From: Saccharomonospora sp. CUA-673
Lineage (GTDB): Bacteria > Actinomycetota > Actinomycetes > Mycobacteriales > Pseudonocardiaceae
DNA: 43,493 nucleotides
Reading direction: 5' to 3'
Assembly (NCBI RefSeq): GCF_001942305.1
Contig: NZ_MKKE01000035.1
Span: 1-43,493, forward strand
The first letter of the stretch is position 1. Each line of letters opens with the position of its first letter. Under the pieces are notes generated by a model. It searched no databases and was not told the DNA's origin. It saw only the letters and a program-made list of their open reading frames with translations. This document shows, piece by piece, positions 8,172 to 17,006 of the stretch. A program made the translations under genes and the position numbers.

Positions 8172-8208
8172 CCGCGGCAGGTGCCGTACGCGTGGGCACC
8201 CGCCGCGG
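8172..8208. terminator. Bidirectional hairpin terminator between gntR and the RNase gene
   Basis: Arms CCGCGGCAGGTGCC (8172-8185) and GGCACCCGCCGCGG (8195-8208) pair over 14 positions with a single A/C mismatch and a 9-nt loop. The site lies between the convergent stop codons at 8159 and 8225. There is no U tract, as is usual in actinomycetes. Confidence 0.7.
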
Positions 8209-8224
8209 CATGCGCTTACGCCGG

Positions 8225-8689
8225 TCAGCCGATGATCAGGCTGAAGCTCTCGTAGTGGTCGGAGGTGTAGAAGAACTCGCCGCCGTTGCCGGTGACGATG
8301 CGCCGCTGGCCGCGGTGGTCCAGACCGGGCGTCTCGACGGTGTACTCGCGGTAGTAGCCCGAGCTGCAGGCGGGCAGGATGCCCTCGCGGTTCTGGAAGA
8401 CGGTGTCGTCCTGCGGGTACGGGTAGGGCCCACCGTTCTCGATCAGACGGTAGGTATCGGTCGCCTCGGGCGGCAGGCTGCTGAGTCGGACCTGCGTGAA
8501 CCCGGACGTGTCGCCGCAGTCGTTCTGCGCCACGGACACGGCGGACTGCGTGGCTGCCGCCGTGGCGGCGGTGGTGGCGGCGTGGGTGGTGTCGGTGGCG
8601 GTGCTGCCGGCCGCGGGAGCGGCGAAACCGAGCAGCGCCAGGACGAGGCCGAGGACCATGGTCACGATGCGTGATCTGTGATTAGCCAT
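8225..8689 (-). CDS. Secreted guanyl-specific ribonuclease (RNase Sa/T1-barnase superfamily)
   Basis: A 154-aa precursor. Residues 1-28 are a signal peptide (basic NHRSR, hydrophobic core, APAAG), then comes an Ala/Thr-rich linker to about residue 50 and an RNase Sa-like domain. The domain reads LSSLPPEATDTYRLIENGGP and closely follows RNase Sa. The catalytic set is present: Glu115 in REYTV, Arg129/Arg130 in QRRIVTG and His145 in SDHYESF. Cys58 and Cys108 are the only domain cysteines, and the C-terminal Cys of RNase Sa is absent. The protein should cleave extracellular RNA after guanosine. ATG 8689 gives a proper signal peptide, though no strong Shine-Dalgarno is visible. No barstar-like inhibitor is adjacent. 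Confidence 0.92.
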   Translation of the reverse strand: MANHRSRIVTMVLGLVLALLGFAAPAAGSTATDTTHAATTAATAAATQSAVSVAQNDCGDTSGFTQVRLSSLPPEATDTYRLIENGGPYPYPQDDTVFQNREGILPACSSGYYREYTVETPGLDHRGQRRIVTGNGGEFFYTSDHYESFSLIIG

Positions 8690-8808
8690 GCGCGGACCGT
8701 AACGCGTTGGTGTGACGTGCGCCCGACCGTGGAGTGAACGATTCACCGAATACCACGCAACAACCACCACACCGGCCCAATTCGGAAGTCTGGTTGCCCG
8801 CACCCGGG

Positions 8809-9147
8809 TCAGCCGGACGTGATCTCGAGGGTCAGCAGGTGGTAGCTCAGTGTCTTGCCGTGGCCGTCGAGGGTGGCCGAGCCCGTCACCCCTCCGCCGA
8901 GCACACCGGGGAGGCGGAAGACCAGTGCGGGCAGGCCGGCGACGACATGTCGGCGCACCTCGCCGGTGACCAGCGGTGCGAAGTGGGCGCCGACGACCTC
9001 ACCGGTCAGCCGTCCCCGCAACACCGCGAACGCCTCCGCCGAGCGGGGGAACACCGCGAGCATCAGGGTGTCACCCTTGTCCCCCGCGCGGACGTCCGCC
9101 AGATCGTCCACCGTCCGCCGCGGCATCGCAGGCATCTCTGCGCTCAC
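8809..9147 (-). CDS. AtuA-like C-terminal (ferredoxin-fold) domain protein
   Basis: A 112-aa protein matching the small domain that accompanies AtuA/DUF1446 proteins, seen here in VDDLADVRAGDKGDTLMLAVF and GLPALVFRLPGVLGGGVTGSATLDGHGKTLSYHLLTLEI. In other genomes the domain is either fused to AtuA or encoded by the next gene, as here. GTG at 9147 overlaps the TGA of the frameshift-restored AtuA reading frame (GTGA), which supports both that start and the true end of the upstream gene. The biochemical role is not established; it is presumed to act together with the large protein. Confidence 0.75.
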   Translation of the reverse strand: MSAEMPAMPRRTVDDLADVRAGDKGDTLMLAVFPRSAEAFAVLRGRLTGEVVGAHFAPLVTGEVRRHVVAGLPALVFRLPGVLGGGVTGSATLDGHGKTLSYHLLTLEITSG

Positions 9148-10480
9148 AGGACCGTCACCTCCGGTCGGACGTCCATCCGCGGCAGCAGGCACGAACGGAC
9201 CGCGACGATCTCCCTGTGGTCGCTGCGCGCTCCCCCACCGCCGGCGGGTCCGTTGGTGTACAACGATTCCACCTCCCAGCCGACCGCCGACGCCTGCTCG
9301 GCGGTCGCACGCGCGCCGCGACCCGCAGCCGCACCTCGACGGGTTCCCCGGCCGGCGCGAGTCCGCGCAGCGCCGCTCCCGCCCCGATGTACTCGACCTC
9401 GATCGACGATTCGTCCAGACCGTGCACCGCGACGAGCCGCTCCCGCACGATGTCGGCCGCCATCCGCGCGCGGTCCAGGCACCGCGGGCCCGCATAGGTG
9501 ATCTGCCCCTCGCCGAGCCACCCACCGCGGAACCCGAGGGTCACCTTCAACGACTCCGGCCGCGGCCTGCCCGCCGCACCGCGTGCGATCACTCTGTCCA
9601 CTCCGGACTGTTCGAACGTGACGCCGGAGAAGTCCGCGACCACATCGGGGGTGACGTACGCACCCGGATCGTCCACCTCGTACAACAACTGCTCCCCGCA
9701 CGTACGGGTGTCGAGCCGTCCGCCGGAGCGGGCGAGCTTGCCGAGAACCGCGGCGCCGTCGGCATCGACGTCGGCCAGCGGGAATCCCAGCCGCGCCGGA
9801 TCGGGCACGGGTTTGGCCGGCGGATCTGCGAAGTAGCCGCCGGTGAGCTGCCCGGCGCATTCGAGCAGATGCCCCACGAGCGTGCCCCGCGCAAGCAGGT
9901 CGCAGTCCGCGCGGTCCCACCCGAACTCGTGCAGCAGCGGCCCCAGATACAACGCCGGGTCGGCCACCCGGCCCGTCACCACGACATCGGCACCGGCCGC
10001 GAGCGCCTCGGCCACGGGCTCCGCGCCGAGATAGGCGTTGGCGGAGATCAGCTCGTCGTCGATCTCGGACAACCGCGTACCGGTCTCCCACACCACCGGA
10101 TCGCGCGTGCGCACGGCGTCGAGCACGTCGTCGCCGGTCACGATCGCGACCCGCGACGACAGGCCGAGCGCGTCGACCTCCGCGACCGCGCGCGCACCCG
10201 CCGCCTCCGGATGGGCCGCGCCCGAATTCGTCACGACCGTCGTGCCTGCCACCGCACAGTGCGGCAGGACGGCCCGCAACCGGGCGGCGAGCAACGGGTC
10301 GTAGCCCGCCGACGGGTCGGTGAGCCTGCGCGCATGACCCGCCGCGACGGTGCGTTCGCCGAGGCACTCGAACACGAGGTAGTCCAGGTTCCCGTGTTCG
10401 GCCAGTTCGACGGCCGGGTCGATGCGGTCGCCGGCGAACCCCGCCCCCGCGCCCAGCCGTACGGTTGTCCGCCCGCTCAT
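9144..10480 (-). CDS. AtuA-like (DUF1446, acyclic terpene utilisation family) protein, frameshifted
   Basis: The gene begins at ATG 10480 (overlapping the transporter TGA) with RLGAGAGFAGDRIDPAVELA and runs as a typical DUF1446 protein, including DVVVTGRVADPALYLGPLL and VTLGFRGGWLGEGQITYAGP. Near 9307-9322 the frame breaks within a GCGGCGCGCG tract. The family C-terminus resumes in another frame as VGWEVESLYTNGPAGGGG and ends at the TGA at 9144. Loss of one base (or gain of two) explains it. The restored length is about 445 aa. Similar genes next to CitMHS transporters suggest breakdown of a small carboxylic acid, but the reaction is unknown. I regard the break as a probable sequence error because the following gene couples to the restored stop. 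Confidence 0.8.
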
Positions 10481-11862
10481 GCCGCCCACACCGGAACCGC
10501 CCCCGTCGCGAACGCGACGGCCAACATCACCAGGCTCGTCAGCCACGCCCAGCCGATCAACCGCCGGATGTGCTTGCCGATGTCCACCCCGGCGAGCCCG
10601 ACCAGCAGGAAGAACGCACCGGTCATCGGGCTGATCGGGAACCCGAGGGTCTCCTCGCCGATCAACGCGGCCTGCGCGAGATCCGCGCCGCTGATGCCGA
10701 ACTGGTCACCGATCCCCGTCAACACCGGCAGCACGCCGAAGTAGAACGCATCCGGACCGAACACCAGACTGAGCGGAACGCCCAGCACACCGATGATCAA
10801 CGGCAGCGCCGGGGCCGCACCCGCCGGAATCGCCTCCGCGGCGGTCACCGCCATCGCCTCGATCATGCCGCTCGACTCGAGGATGCCCAGGAACACACCC
10901 GCGGCCAGCAACGTCGTCGCCATCAGCATCGCACCCTTGGCATGGGCCTCGATGCGCTCGGTCTGCCGCTTCAGCCCCGGGTAGTTGACGATCAACGCCA
11001 CGACCAGTCCGGCCAGGAACACCGCCTCCGGCGGCGCCACCGCGGCGACCAGCGCACCGATGACGGCCACGGTGAGCACGACGTTGAACCAGAACAGCCG
11101 CGGCCGCCGCAGGTGTTCCTCGTCCGCCCCGGTCCCCGACTCGGTCGCCGTGGCCGGCGCCGGCTCCGCGGCGTCACCCGTGCCACCGGTACCACCGCCC
11201 GCACCGGTCGATCCTGCCGACACGCCCACCTCCTGCTCGGCCCCGGCCGCGATGCGCCTGCTCTCCCGTTTGCCGAGCAGCCACGCGATCACCAGGGCGG
11301 TCACGATCCCGACGGCCTGCGCCGGGATCAACGGCACCCACAGTTCGTTGGCCGGAACTCCCGTCGTCGACGCCGCCCGCGCCGTGGGACCGCCCCAGGG
11401 CAGCAGGTTCATCACGCCCGCGCCGAGGCCGACACACGTCGTCAGCAGCAGCCTGCTCATGCCGAGCCGGTCGAAGATCGGCAGCATCGCCGGGATGGTG
11501 ATGAGGAACGTCGTCGCCCCGGCCCCGTCGAGATGCGCCGCACAGGCCAGCGCCGTCGTCGCCGCGCACACGGTGGCGGGCGAGTCACCGGCCATGCCGA
11601 CGATCCGCCGGATCACCGGATCGAACATGCCCGCGTCCCGCAGCACGCCGAAGAACGCGATGGCGAACACGAACATGGCCGCCGTTCCGGCGACATCGGC
11701 GATCCCGCCGCTCGCGAACTCCCCGATCTCCGTGGGACCGAATCCGGCCACCAGCGCGGCGACGATCGGCACGCCCGCCAGTGCCACGACGGCGGCCACC
11801 CGGTTCGTCAACAGCAGCGTCAGGATCACGCCGACGGTCAGGAATCCCAGCAAAGACACCAT
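10477..11862 (-). CDS. CitMHS-family citrate/divalent-metal-type transporter
   Basis: A 461-aa membrane transporter of the CitMHS family (proton-coupled uptake of metal-citrate or related carboxylates). Many hydrophobic helices are visible, e.g. LGFLTVGVILTLLLTNRVAA, and family segments include AHLDGAGATTFLITIPAMLP and GVPLSLVFGPDAFYFGVLPV. A hydrophilic Gly/Thr/Glu-rich loop (around residues 205-250) separates the two helix bundles. The ATG at 11862 has GGAGAGG 12 bases upstream; longer in-frame readings cross the LysR gene on the other strand and were discarded. It is first in the operon with the AtuA-like genes, so it probably imports their substrate. Confidence 0.85.
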   Translation of the reverse strand: MVSLLGFLTVGVILTLLLTNRVAAVVALAGVPIVAALVAGFGPTEIGEFASGGIADVAGTAAMFVFAIAFFGVLRDAGMFDPVIRRIVGMAGDSPATVCAATTALACAAHLDGAGATTFLITIPAMLPIFDRLGMSRLLLTTCVGLGAGVMNLLPWGGPTARAASTTGVPANELWVPLIPAQAVGIVTALVIAWLLGKRESRRIAAGAEQEVGVSAGSTGAGGGTGGTGDAAEPAPATATESGTGADEEHLRRPRLFWFNVVLTVAVIGALVAAVAPPEAVFLAGLVVALIVNYPGLKRQTERIEAHAKGAMLMATTLLAAGVFLGILESSGMIEAMAVTAAEAIPAGAAPALPLIIGVLGVPLSLVFGPDAFYFGVLPVLTGIGDQFGISGADLAQAALIGEETLGFPISPMTGAFFLLVGLAGVDIGKHIRRLIGWAWLTSLVMLAVAFATGAVPVWAA

Positions 11863-11889
11863 TGTCTTGGACCTCTCCAGTTGGGGTCG

Positions 11890-11904
11890 CCGCAGAGTCT
11901 GCGG
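11890..11904. promoter_or_regulatory. Candidate LysR operator (15-bp palindrome)
   Basis: CCGCAGAGTCTGCGG is a perfect palindrome with 7-bp arms around a central G. It is the only obvious dyad in the 90-bp gap between the divergent transporter and LysR genes, where LysR-type regulators normally bind. The classical T-N11-A form is not exact. Confidence 0.4.
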
Positions 11905-11952
11905 TAGCCCACCCCTGGCGTCCAGCATGGATTCGGCATAGATTGATGCGCC

Positions 11953-12891
11953 GTGGGCATAGATCTCTCGCTGCGGCAGCTGCGGGTCGTCGTCGCGGTC
12001 GCCGACGCGCGCGGCTACAGCGCGGCCGCGCGGAAACTCCACATTGCACAGTCCTCGTTGAGCAGGGTCGTGTTGGAGGTCGAGCACCACGTCGGGGCCG
12101 TGCTGTTCGAACGCACCACGCGGCACGTGACCCCCACGGCCGACGGCGTCGAGTTCCTGCGCATCGCACGGCGGTTGCTCGCGGACGTCGAGGCCGCGTT
12201 CCACCACTTCGAGGGCTACCTCGCCGGAACCCGCGGCGCCGTGACGGTCGCGGCGCTGCCGTCCCTCGCTGCGAGCATGGTGCCGACCGTCCTGGCCGAG
12301 TTGCGCCGCACGCTGCCCGACGTCGCCGTGACCGTGCGCGACGGACTGTCCGACGAGGTCCTGGACCGGGTCGTCGACGGCACGGCCGACCTGGCCGTCA
12401 CGGTCTCGCCCACGGTGCCGGACGGCCTGACCGCGACGACGATCGCCGTGGACCGTTTCGTGTGCGTCTTCCCGCCGGGCCACCGTTTCGACACCCGTAA
12501 ACGACTGACGTGGAAGGACCTCGCCGGCGAACCGTTCGTGGCCTTCGACCACAGCACGAGCATCCGCCCGTACGTCGACCGCACCCTCGCCGAGGCGGGC
12601 GTCGAGCTCGGCCCGATCACCGAGGCACGCAACATCGGTGCCGTCGCCGGGTTGACCGCCGCCGGACTCGGGTTGTCGATGGTGCCGGCGCTCGTCGTGC
12701 CCATGATGGGCTTCGCGGGCCTGCACCGCCGCGTCGCCACCGGCCCGGTCGTCGAACGCGACATCTGCCTCGTCCACGACCCCCGGCGTCCGATGTCACG
12801 ACCGGCCCGGGCGCTGCTCGACACGCTGTCGGCCGCGGCGGCCCAGGAACTCCCGCTGCCGGTCGGGGCCCGGTGGATCCCGCGGCACTGA
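11953..12891 (+). CDS. LysR-family transcriptional regulator
   Basis: A 312-aa LysR-type regulator. Residues 5-65 are the HTH (LRQLRVVVAVADARGYSAAA, then HIAQSSLSRVVLEVE and LFERTTRHVTPTADG). Residues 90-300 form the periplasmic-binding-like effector domain, including VTVAALPSLAASMVPTVLAE and GAVAGLTAAGLGLSMVPALV. The GTG at 11953 gives the standard HTH register. It is divergent from the CitMHS/AtuA operon, the standard LysR arrangement, so it likely activates that operon in response to its substrate. Confidence 0.9.
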   Translation: MGIDLSLRQLRVVVAVADARGYSAAARKLHIAQSSLSRVVLEVEHHVGAVLFERTTRHVTPTADGVEFLRIARRLLADVEAAFHHFEGYLAGTRGAVTVAALPSLAASMVPTVLAELRRTLPDVAVTVRDGLSDEVLDRVVDGTADLAVTVSPTVPDGLTATTIAVDRFVCVFPPGHRFDTRKRLTWKDLAGEPFVAFDHSTSIRPYVDRTLAEAGVELGPITEARNIGAVAGLTAAGLGLSMVPALVVPMMGFAGLHRRVATGPVVERDICLVHDPRRPMSRPARALLDTLSAAAAQELPLPVGARWIPRH

Positions 12892-12901
12892 AGCTCTGGA
12901 C

Positions 12902-14028
12902 TAGTCACGATCACTGTCCTCGTCACCGCCGGACCAGGACTCCGGTGTCGGTTCCGCGGGTGTGTCGGCATCCGAAGCGTCGCCCGGTTCGGCCGAGCCG
13001 ATTCGGGATTCGAGGTTCTCCGCCGCATCCTCCCCACCGTGGCTGCGGAGGAGTTGCGTCAGGTGGTCACCGAAAAGCACCCGCTCGTCCGGATCCGGGA
13101 TGTGCTCGACGATGGCCATCGCATGCTCGTCCACTGTCGGCGCCGACGTAGCCGCAGGTTCCGCCGGCGACATCTCCGGTATCAGGGGCAGCACGCCCTG
13201 ACCGTTCCCCAACGGCACGCCGCGCTCCGCCCCCGCCGCCGCGGCGTTATCGACACCGTTGGCGGAGTCGACCAGTTGTCGCAGTTTGTCGAGCATCTCC
13301 ACGGTCGGTTTGACGTTGTCCTTCTCGGGTGTCGCAGTACGCGTCAAGTGCCAGACCACCGCACTGCCCGCGCTGGAGAGGACGTCACTGCCGAGATAGT
13401 CCCGCACCTTGCGTTCGAACGTGCATTGGCGATCGAACACTTCCTCCTCCTTGTGGACCTCCTCCAGCGCCTCGACGCGCGCCCTGTCACGTTCGGAAAG
13501 CTGCAGCGACACCGATTCCACCCATACGGTGAGCCGCCCCGTTCTGTCGTGACGCGGATCCCCGAGAGCCGCCTCGAGCCGATACGCACCCGGGCCAGCC
13601 TGCGCCGGTTGCAACTCGGCGCACAGTCGCTCCGCGTCCCCCAGAACGGCCTCCATGGCTAGTGCACCTGGATTGGGGTGAATCTCGCGATCCGAGCGCC
13701 CGTCGGGGACCATCCACCGAACGACGCACGAGAACGCGAACGAGTAGCCGGTACGTGCGCTCGGGAGGAGCACATCGGTAACTTCCCGCCGTCCCGGCGG
13801 CAGAGACTTCGGCTCCACCTGTTGCGACGGTGGCGGCATCGGCCGAGGAGCCACCGGTACTGCCCTGACTCGGGAACTGGGCCACGAGAGGACGGTAGCC
13901 GTGAGTATCGGCACAACGACGACGACGGCCCACATCCAGATCGGCCAGCCGAGCAACGTTCCGAACAGGACGCACATCAGGATCGTCGCCACCCCGACGA
14001 TCAGTATTCCCTTGCGTTGCATGGTCAT
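12902..14028 (-). CDS. Membrane-anchored protein of unknown function (third gene of cyclase/NTPase operon)
   Basis: A 375-aa protein. Two adjacent membrane helices occupy about residues 7-25 and 28-50 (ILIVGVATILMCVLFGTLLG and WMWAVVVVVPILTATVLSW), followed by a Pro-rich linker (PRPMPPPSQQ). A soluble domain covers roughly 80-230, whose second half (SLQLSERDRARVEALEEVHK and onward) is a charged, probably coiled-coil helix ending in a VVWHLTR segment. This resembles SPFH/band-7-like proteins of actinobacteria, but that is only an impression. The tail is acidic and low complexity. ATG 14028 lies one base after the NTPase stop, so the two are translationally coupled. Likely role: membrane partner or effector of the cyclase-NTPase pair (inference). 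Confidence 0.7.
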
Positions 14029-14029
14029 T

Positions 14030-16027
14030 TCACGCCACATCCAATCCCTGTGCCTGTGCGATTCCGCGGTACAGGCGTTCGAGGACCGGACCGCGCACGC
14101 CCGGTGCAGCATCGGCCCAGTTCCGCGCCACGACGTACAGCCGGGCCATCGTCCGCACCTCGGGCCCGGCAGCGTCGACGAGCACGTCGACGCCGACCCC
14201 ACCGGCAGTCGTATCCGCGGCCGTGTCGAGCCACCCGCGAACGTGCTCACCCCATCTCGACACGTCGTCGAGGGCGAACACGGCCGACCAGCACTGAACC
14301 AACTGTTGCCGAACCCCGCGCTCCTGTATCAGTGCGCGTATGTCGGACCCGGCCACACGCATGATCACGTCGGCGGCCGATGTCTCGAGGAACAACCGCA
14401 CATCGGACGGCCGCCGCTGGTGGATCCACCTGTCGGACATCCGCCACAGAAGCCGCCGATACACGCGGCGATCGCGAGCCAGGACCCGCGTTGCCTCCAC
14501 TGCGTCGATCTGAACACGGCGATCCTCGTGGCAGGCCAGCCAGCGCAGCCGCACCAAGGCCTGATCGGGGTACTGATCGGCCACCACTTTCGCGCTCACC
14601 TCGATCATGACGCGCGCCAGTCCGGGGTCCGCCCCCTTGGTCGCCCAGTCGTAGAGCTGCTTCCGGGCTAGCTGTGCCACGTGGCCGTCGTCGCCGTCCC
14701 AACGCAGGGCATGGTCGAGAGCTCTCGCCGCCCACGCAGCGCGGAGATTCGCCCGCCCCGAATCGCCGCTCTTCGCCCACCGGGCGGCGAGGATATGGAG
14801 ATCCTCCGACCGCCCGTGCCGACACGCCTGCCCGGCAAAGCGCTCGACCGCCCGCTCGCGGTCGCTCGTCGCCATCATCGACGACTCCACGCAGCAACCG
14901 ATCCAGTCCCGTAACGGACCCCGCAGGTCGGGGTGGTTCGCCCAAAAGTACCGGGCAACCGCATAGTGGTAGCCGACGTTTCCGAAACGGACACACCGGT
15001 GGCTATCGACTGCGACGTCCACGGCAGCGAGCCTCGTGTCGATGCCGTCCTGTTCCAGCAGGTGAATCTCCTCGGAGGAAAAGGACAGCGCCTCCAGCAT
15101 CAAGCGCGTCGCTTCATGGACGGCGTCCGTGTGGGAACCCTCGAACAGGGCCGCGGCCAACAGAAGCGCTCGTTGTTGTGGCGCATACCTACCCACGGAT
15201 GCGGCTACGTCCGCGACGTAGTCCTCGGCGCTCTTGCGCGCCTCTGCGAAAGCGTCCGTCACGGACGCATGTGGATCACGCCGTCGGACCTCGACAAATC
15301 GGAGTGCCAGCTCCGCGATGTCACGCATCGGGGCGTCGGCCACGCATGCGGCAAGGTGCGGCAGTGTGTGCCGGTCCACGACGTCCAGGCTGTGTTCAGC
15401 CTGGACGTGACTCCGGAACACCGCTTCTCCGCTCGGCCGTCCGAGCCGCTTCACGACCCCGGCCAGTCTCTGCTCATGCAAGGCAGTCGTCTGTTGCCAG
15501 CCCGGCGGGAGGACGACGACGAACGCGGCGCCCTTCTCCTGTACCGACTGGCAGAACGTCGCGAGGCGGCTACTCAGGTTCGTCCCACCGCCCGGACCGT
15601 GGTCCTCGGACAGGTCGAGCAATAAGCGGTCTCCCTCGGCGACCGTGTTGGGATCAAGCGCCTCAGCACCGTCGTTCGAATCGTCGTCGAACGCGACCCG
15701 GCGACACGATCCGTCGTCGTCGAACCGACTCCACAGGAGCATCAGCGCGGCACTCTTGCGCCCAGATCCCGGATTCCCGTCTAGGAACACCGTCCCGTGC
15801 ATGCGCAAGACCGAATCCGCAGCCCTGAAACCCTCCGGCTCGACGAATCGGCGCTTGAGCGACTCCCGGTGCATCCGGGAGTCCGCCAACCAGTTGATCC
15901 TCTCCTCTCGCTCCTCCCGCCGGCCGAGGAAGATCGTGTTGTTCTGGCCGGTCACCGCGAACCCGACATTTCCATCGACCCGGCCGATACCAGTTGTATG
16001 CGCAGGCACATCGTCCTCGACAGCCAC
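14030..16027 (-). CDS. STAND-like P-loop NTPase with N-terminal adaptor motif
   Basis: A 665-aa protein. Residues 17-35 read VDGNVGFAVTGQNNTIFLG, a short Gly/Val/Asn motif also present at the C-terminus of the upstream cyclase-like protein. The P-loop follows: Walker A GNPGSGRKS at 84-92 and Walker B-like DRLLLDLSE at 133-141, with a sensor-like AAFVVVLPPG downstream. From about residue 260 to the end the sequence is helical and Trp/Arg-rich (e.g. RDWIGCCVESSMMATSDRER), like a helical-repeat sensor region. No HNH, TIR, nuclease or protease domain is visible. The start is GTG 16027; an in-frame TGA just upstream rules out a longer form, and GTG 16009 is an alternative. I infer a switch-type ATPase in a signalling or defence pathway. 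Confidence 0.75.
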   Translation of the reverse strand: MAVEDDVPAHTTGIGRVDGNVGFAVTGQNNTIFLGRREEREERINWLADSRMHRESLKRRFVEPEGFRAADSVLRMHGTVFLDGNPGSGRKSAALMLLWSRFDDDGSCRRVAFDDDSNDGAEALDPNTVAEGDRLLLDLSEDHGPGGGTNLSSRLATFCQSVQEKGAAFVVVLPPGWQQTTALHEQRLAGVVKRLGRPSGEAVFRSHVQAEHSLDVVDRHTLPHLAACVADAPMRDIAELALRFVEVRRRDPHASVTDAFAEARKSAEDYVADVAASVGRYAPQQRALLLAAALFEGSHTDAVHEATRLMLEALSFSSEEIHLLEQDGIDTRLAAVDVAVDSHRCVRFGNVGYHYAVARYFWANHPDLRGPLRDWIGCCVESSMMATSDRERAVERFAGQACRHGRSEDLHILAARWAKSGDSGRANLRAAWAARALDHALRWDGDDGHVAQLARKQLYDWATKGADPGLARVMIEVSAKVVADQYPDQALVRLRWLACHEDRRVQIDAVEATRVLARDRRVYRRLLWRMSDRWIHQRRPSDVRLFLETSAADVIMRVAGSDIRALIQERGVRQQLVQCWSAVFALDDVSRWGEHVRGWLDTAADTTAGGVGVDVLVDAAGPEVRTMARLYVVARNWADAAPGVRGPVLERLYRGIAQAQGLDVA

Positions 16028-16033
16028 CTCGCA

Positions 16034-16921
16034 TCACCGTCCGGAAGTGTCGGATCCGTGGTTCGTGCCGAGTACCGTGGGCCCGTTCCCACTGATCTCG
16101 ACACCATTGAACTGATTGCCCCCGCCGGAGTTGACCGTGTTCCCTTCGCCCGTCACGACGGTCCCGACCGAACCCTGCACCTCCTGCACGCCGACGTAGC
16201 GAGGCTGAGGAGTAGCTGCATCACGATGTGGCCCCGCGGGGTCAAGGCCTTCCTGGTCGGCATCCGCCTTCGTCGGGACGAGTCCTCGACGCAGGAGATC
16301 CCCGGACGGCGTCGGAACCCGCAGGTACGCTGCACCCCGATACGCTTTCACCGCCACGTCGACCGGTACGTACAGCGCCGGGTCCTCACCGCTGTAGCCC
16401 GCCATTACCACGTCCCGATAGACCTGCTCGGAAACGATCGCGGCGACACAAGTGGCATTGCCCGAATCGGTCAACACCGCTCGTACGCCGTCACCGTCGA
16501 CCATACGGTGAGCTTCGATTCGCGTGGCACCACTGCCGTCGCTGATGGAGTTCGTACCCGAATCAGTCATCGGGCCGGCCGTCAGGCTGACTCGCATCCG
16601 CATAGGCTGTGCTACGCCGCGAGCGACCCGGTTCTGACGTTCCAGCTCGAGTTGCAACGCCGGCAACACCGGATTCAGCAGGAACGGCGTCCACCGGGTG
16701 TCGAATCCGACGACGTACCCGTCTCCCGTCGTGTCGGAGAATCGGATGTCATCCCATACGTGCCCACACCCACATGCACGAAAAGAATTCTCCAGAACCA
16801 TCGGAATGTTTTCGGTGATGCGGGCGTGGTCACGACCGCGCTCCCCGCTGAAATTCTTCATGTCAACGACCATGACGGCGCGATACGGCGGAAGCTCAGT
16901 CCCGTTTGTCTCCGCGTTCAT
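16034..16921 (-). CDS. Class III nucleotide cyclase-like protein with C-terminal adaptor motif
   Basis: A 295-aa protein. The cyclase homology domain spans about 12-205: metal Asp20 in VMVVDMKNFS, metal Asp67 in DTTGDGYVVGF, and the strand MRMRVSLTAGPM. The arginine matching the transition-state Arg is Arg139 in RIEAHRMVDG, but the usual Asn four residues earlier is Ile135. The architecture matches cyclase-like proteins common in actinobacteria. After a linker, residues 248-266 read VQGSVGTVVTGEGNTVNSG, with further Gly/Asn-rich repeats (GGGNQFNGVEISGNGPTV), a likely amyloid-type interaction tail. ATG 16921 has AGGGAGAA just upstream. The product could be cAMP, cGMP, cCMP or cUMP; sequence alone does not decide, and activity is unproven. 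Confidence 0.78.
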   Translation of the reverse strand: MNAETNGTELPPYRAVMVVDMKNFSGERGRDHARITENIPMVLENSFRACGCGHVWDDIRFSDTTGDGYVVGFDTRWTPFLLNPVLPALQLELERQNRVARGVAQPMRMRVSLTAGPMTDSGTNSISDGSGATRIEAHRMVDGDGVRAVLTDSGNATCVAAIVSEQVYRDVVMAGYSGEDPALYVPVDVAVKAYRGAAYLRVPTPSGDLLRRGLVPTKADADQEGLDPAGPHRDAATPQPRYVGVQEVQGSVGTVVTGEGNTVNSGGGNQFNGVEISGNGPTVLGTNHGSDTSGR

Positions 16922-16978
16922 AATTCTCCCTGGGTCGTTCTCCCGGACGCGACCCACCATGCGGGAAGAGCACACACC

Positions 16979-17004
16979 CGGACTGTCCACCGCCGGACAG
17001 TCCG
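16979..17004 (-). terminator. Perfect 10-bp hairpin after the Crp-family gene
   Basis: CGGACTGTCC (16979-16988) pairs exactly with GGACAGTCCG (16995-17004) around a 6-nt loop. It starts 14 bases past the Crp-family stop codon and is therefore a likely terminator separating that gene from the cyclase operon. It could equally be an operator in the cyclase promoter region. Confidence 0.6.
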
Positions 17005-17006
17005 AG

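Noticed and set aside
11863..12777. N-terminal extension of the CitMHS transporter
   Set aside because: The extension reads through the LysR gene antisense and has no membrane character; the ATG at 11862 has a good ribosome binding site.
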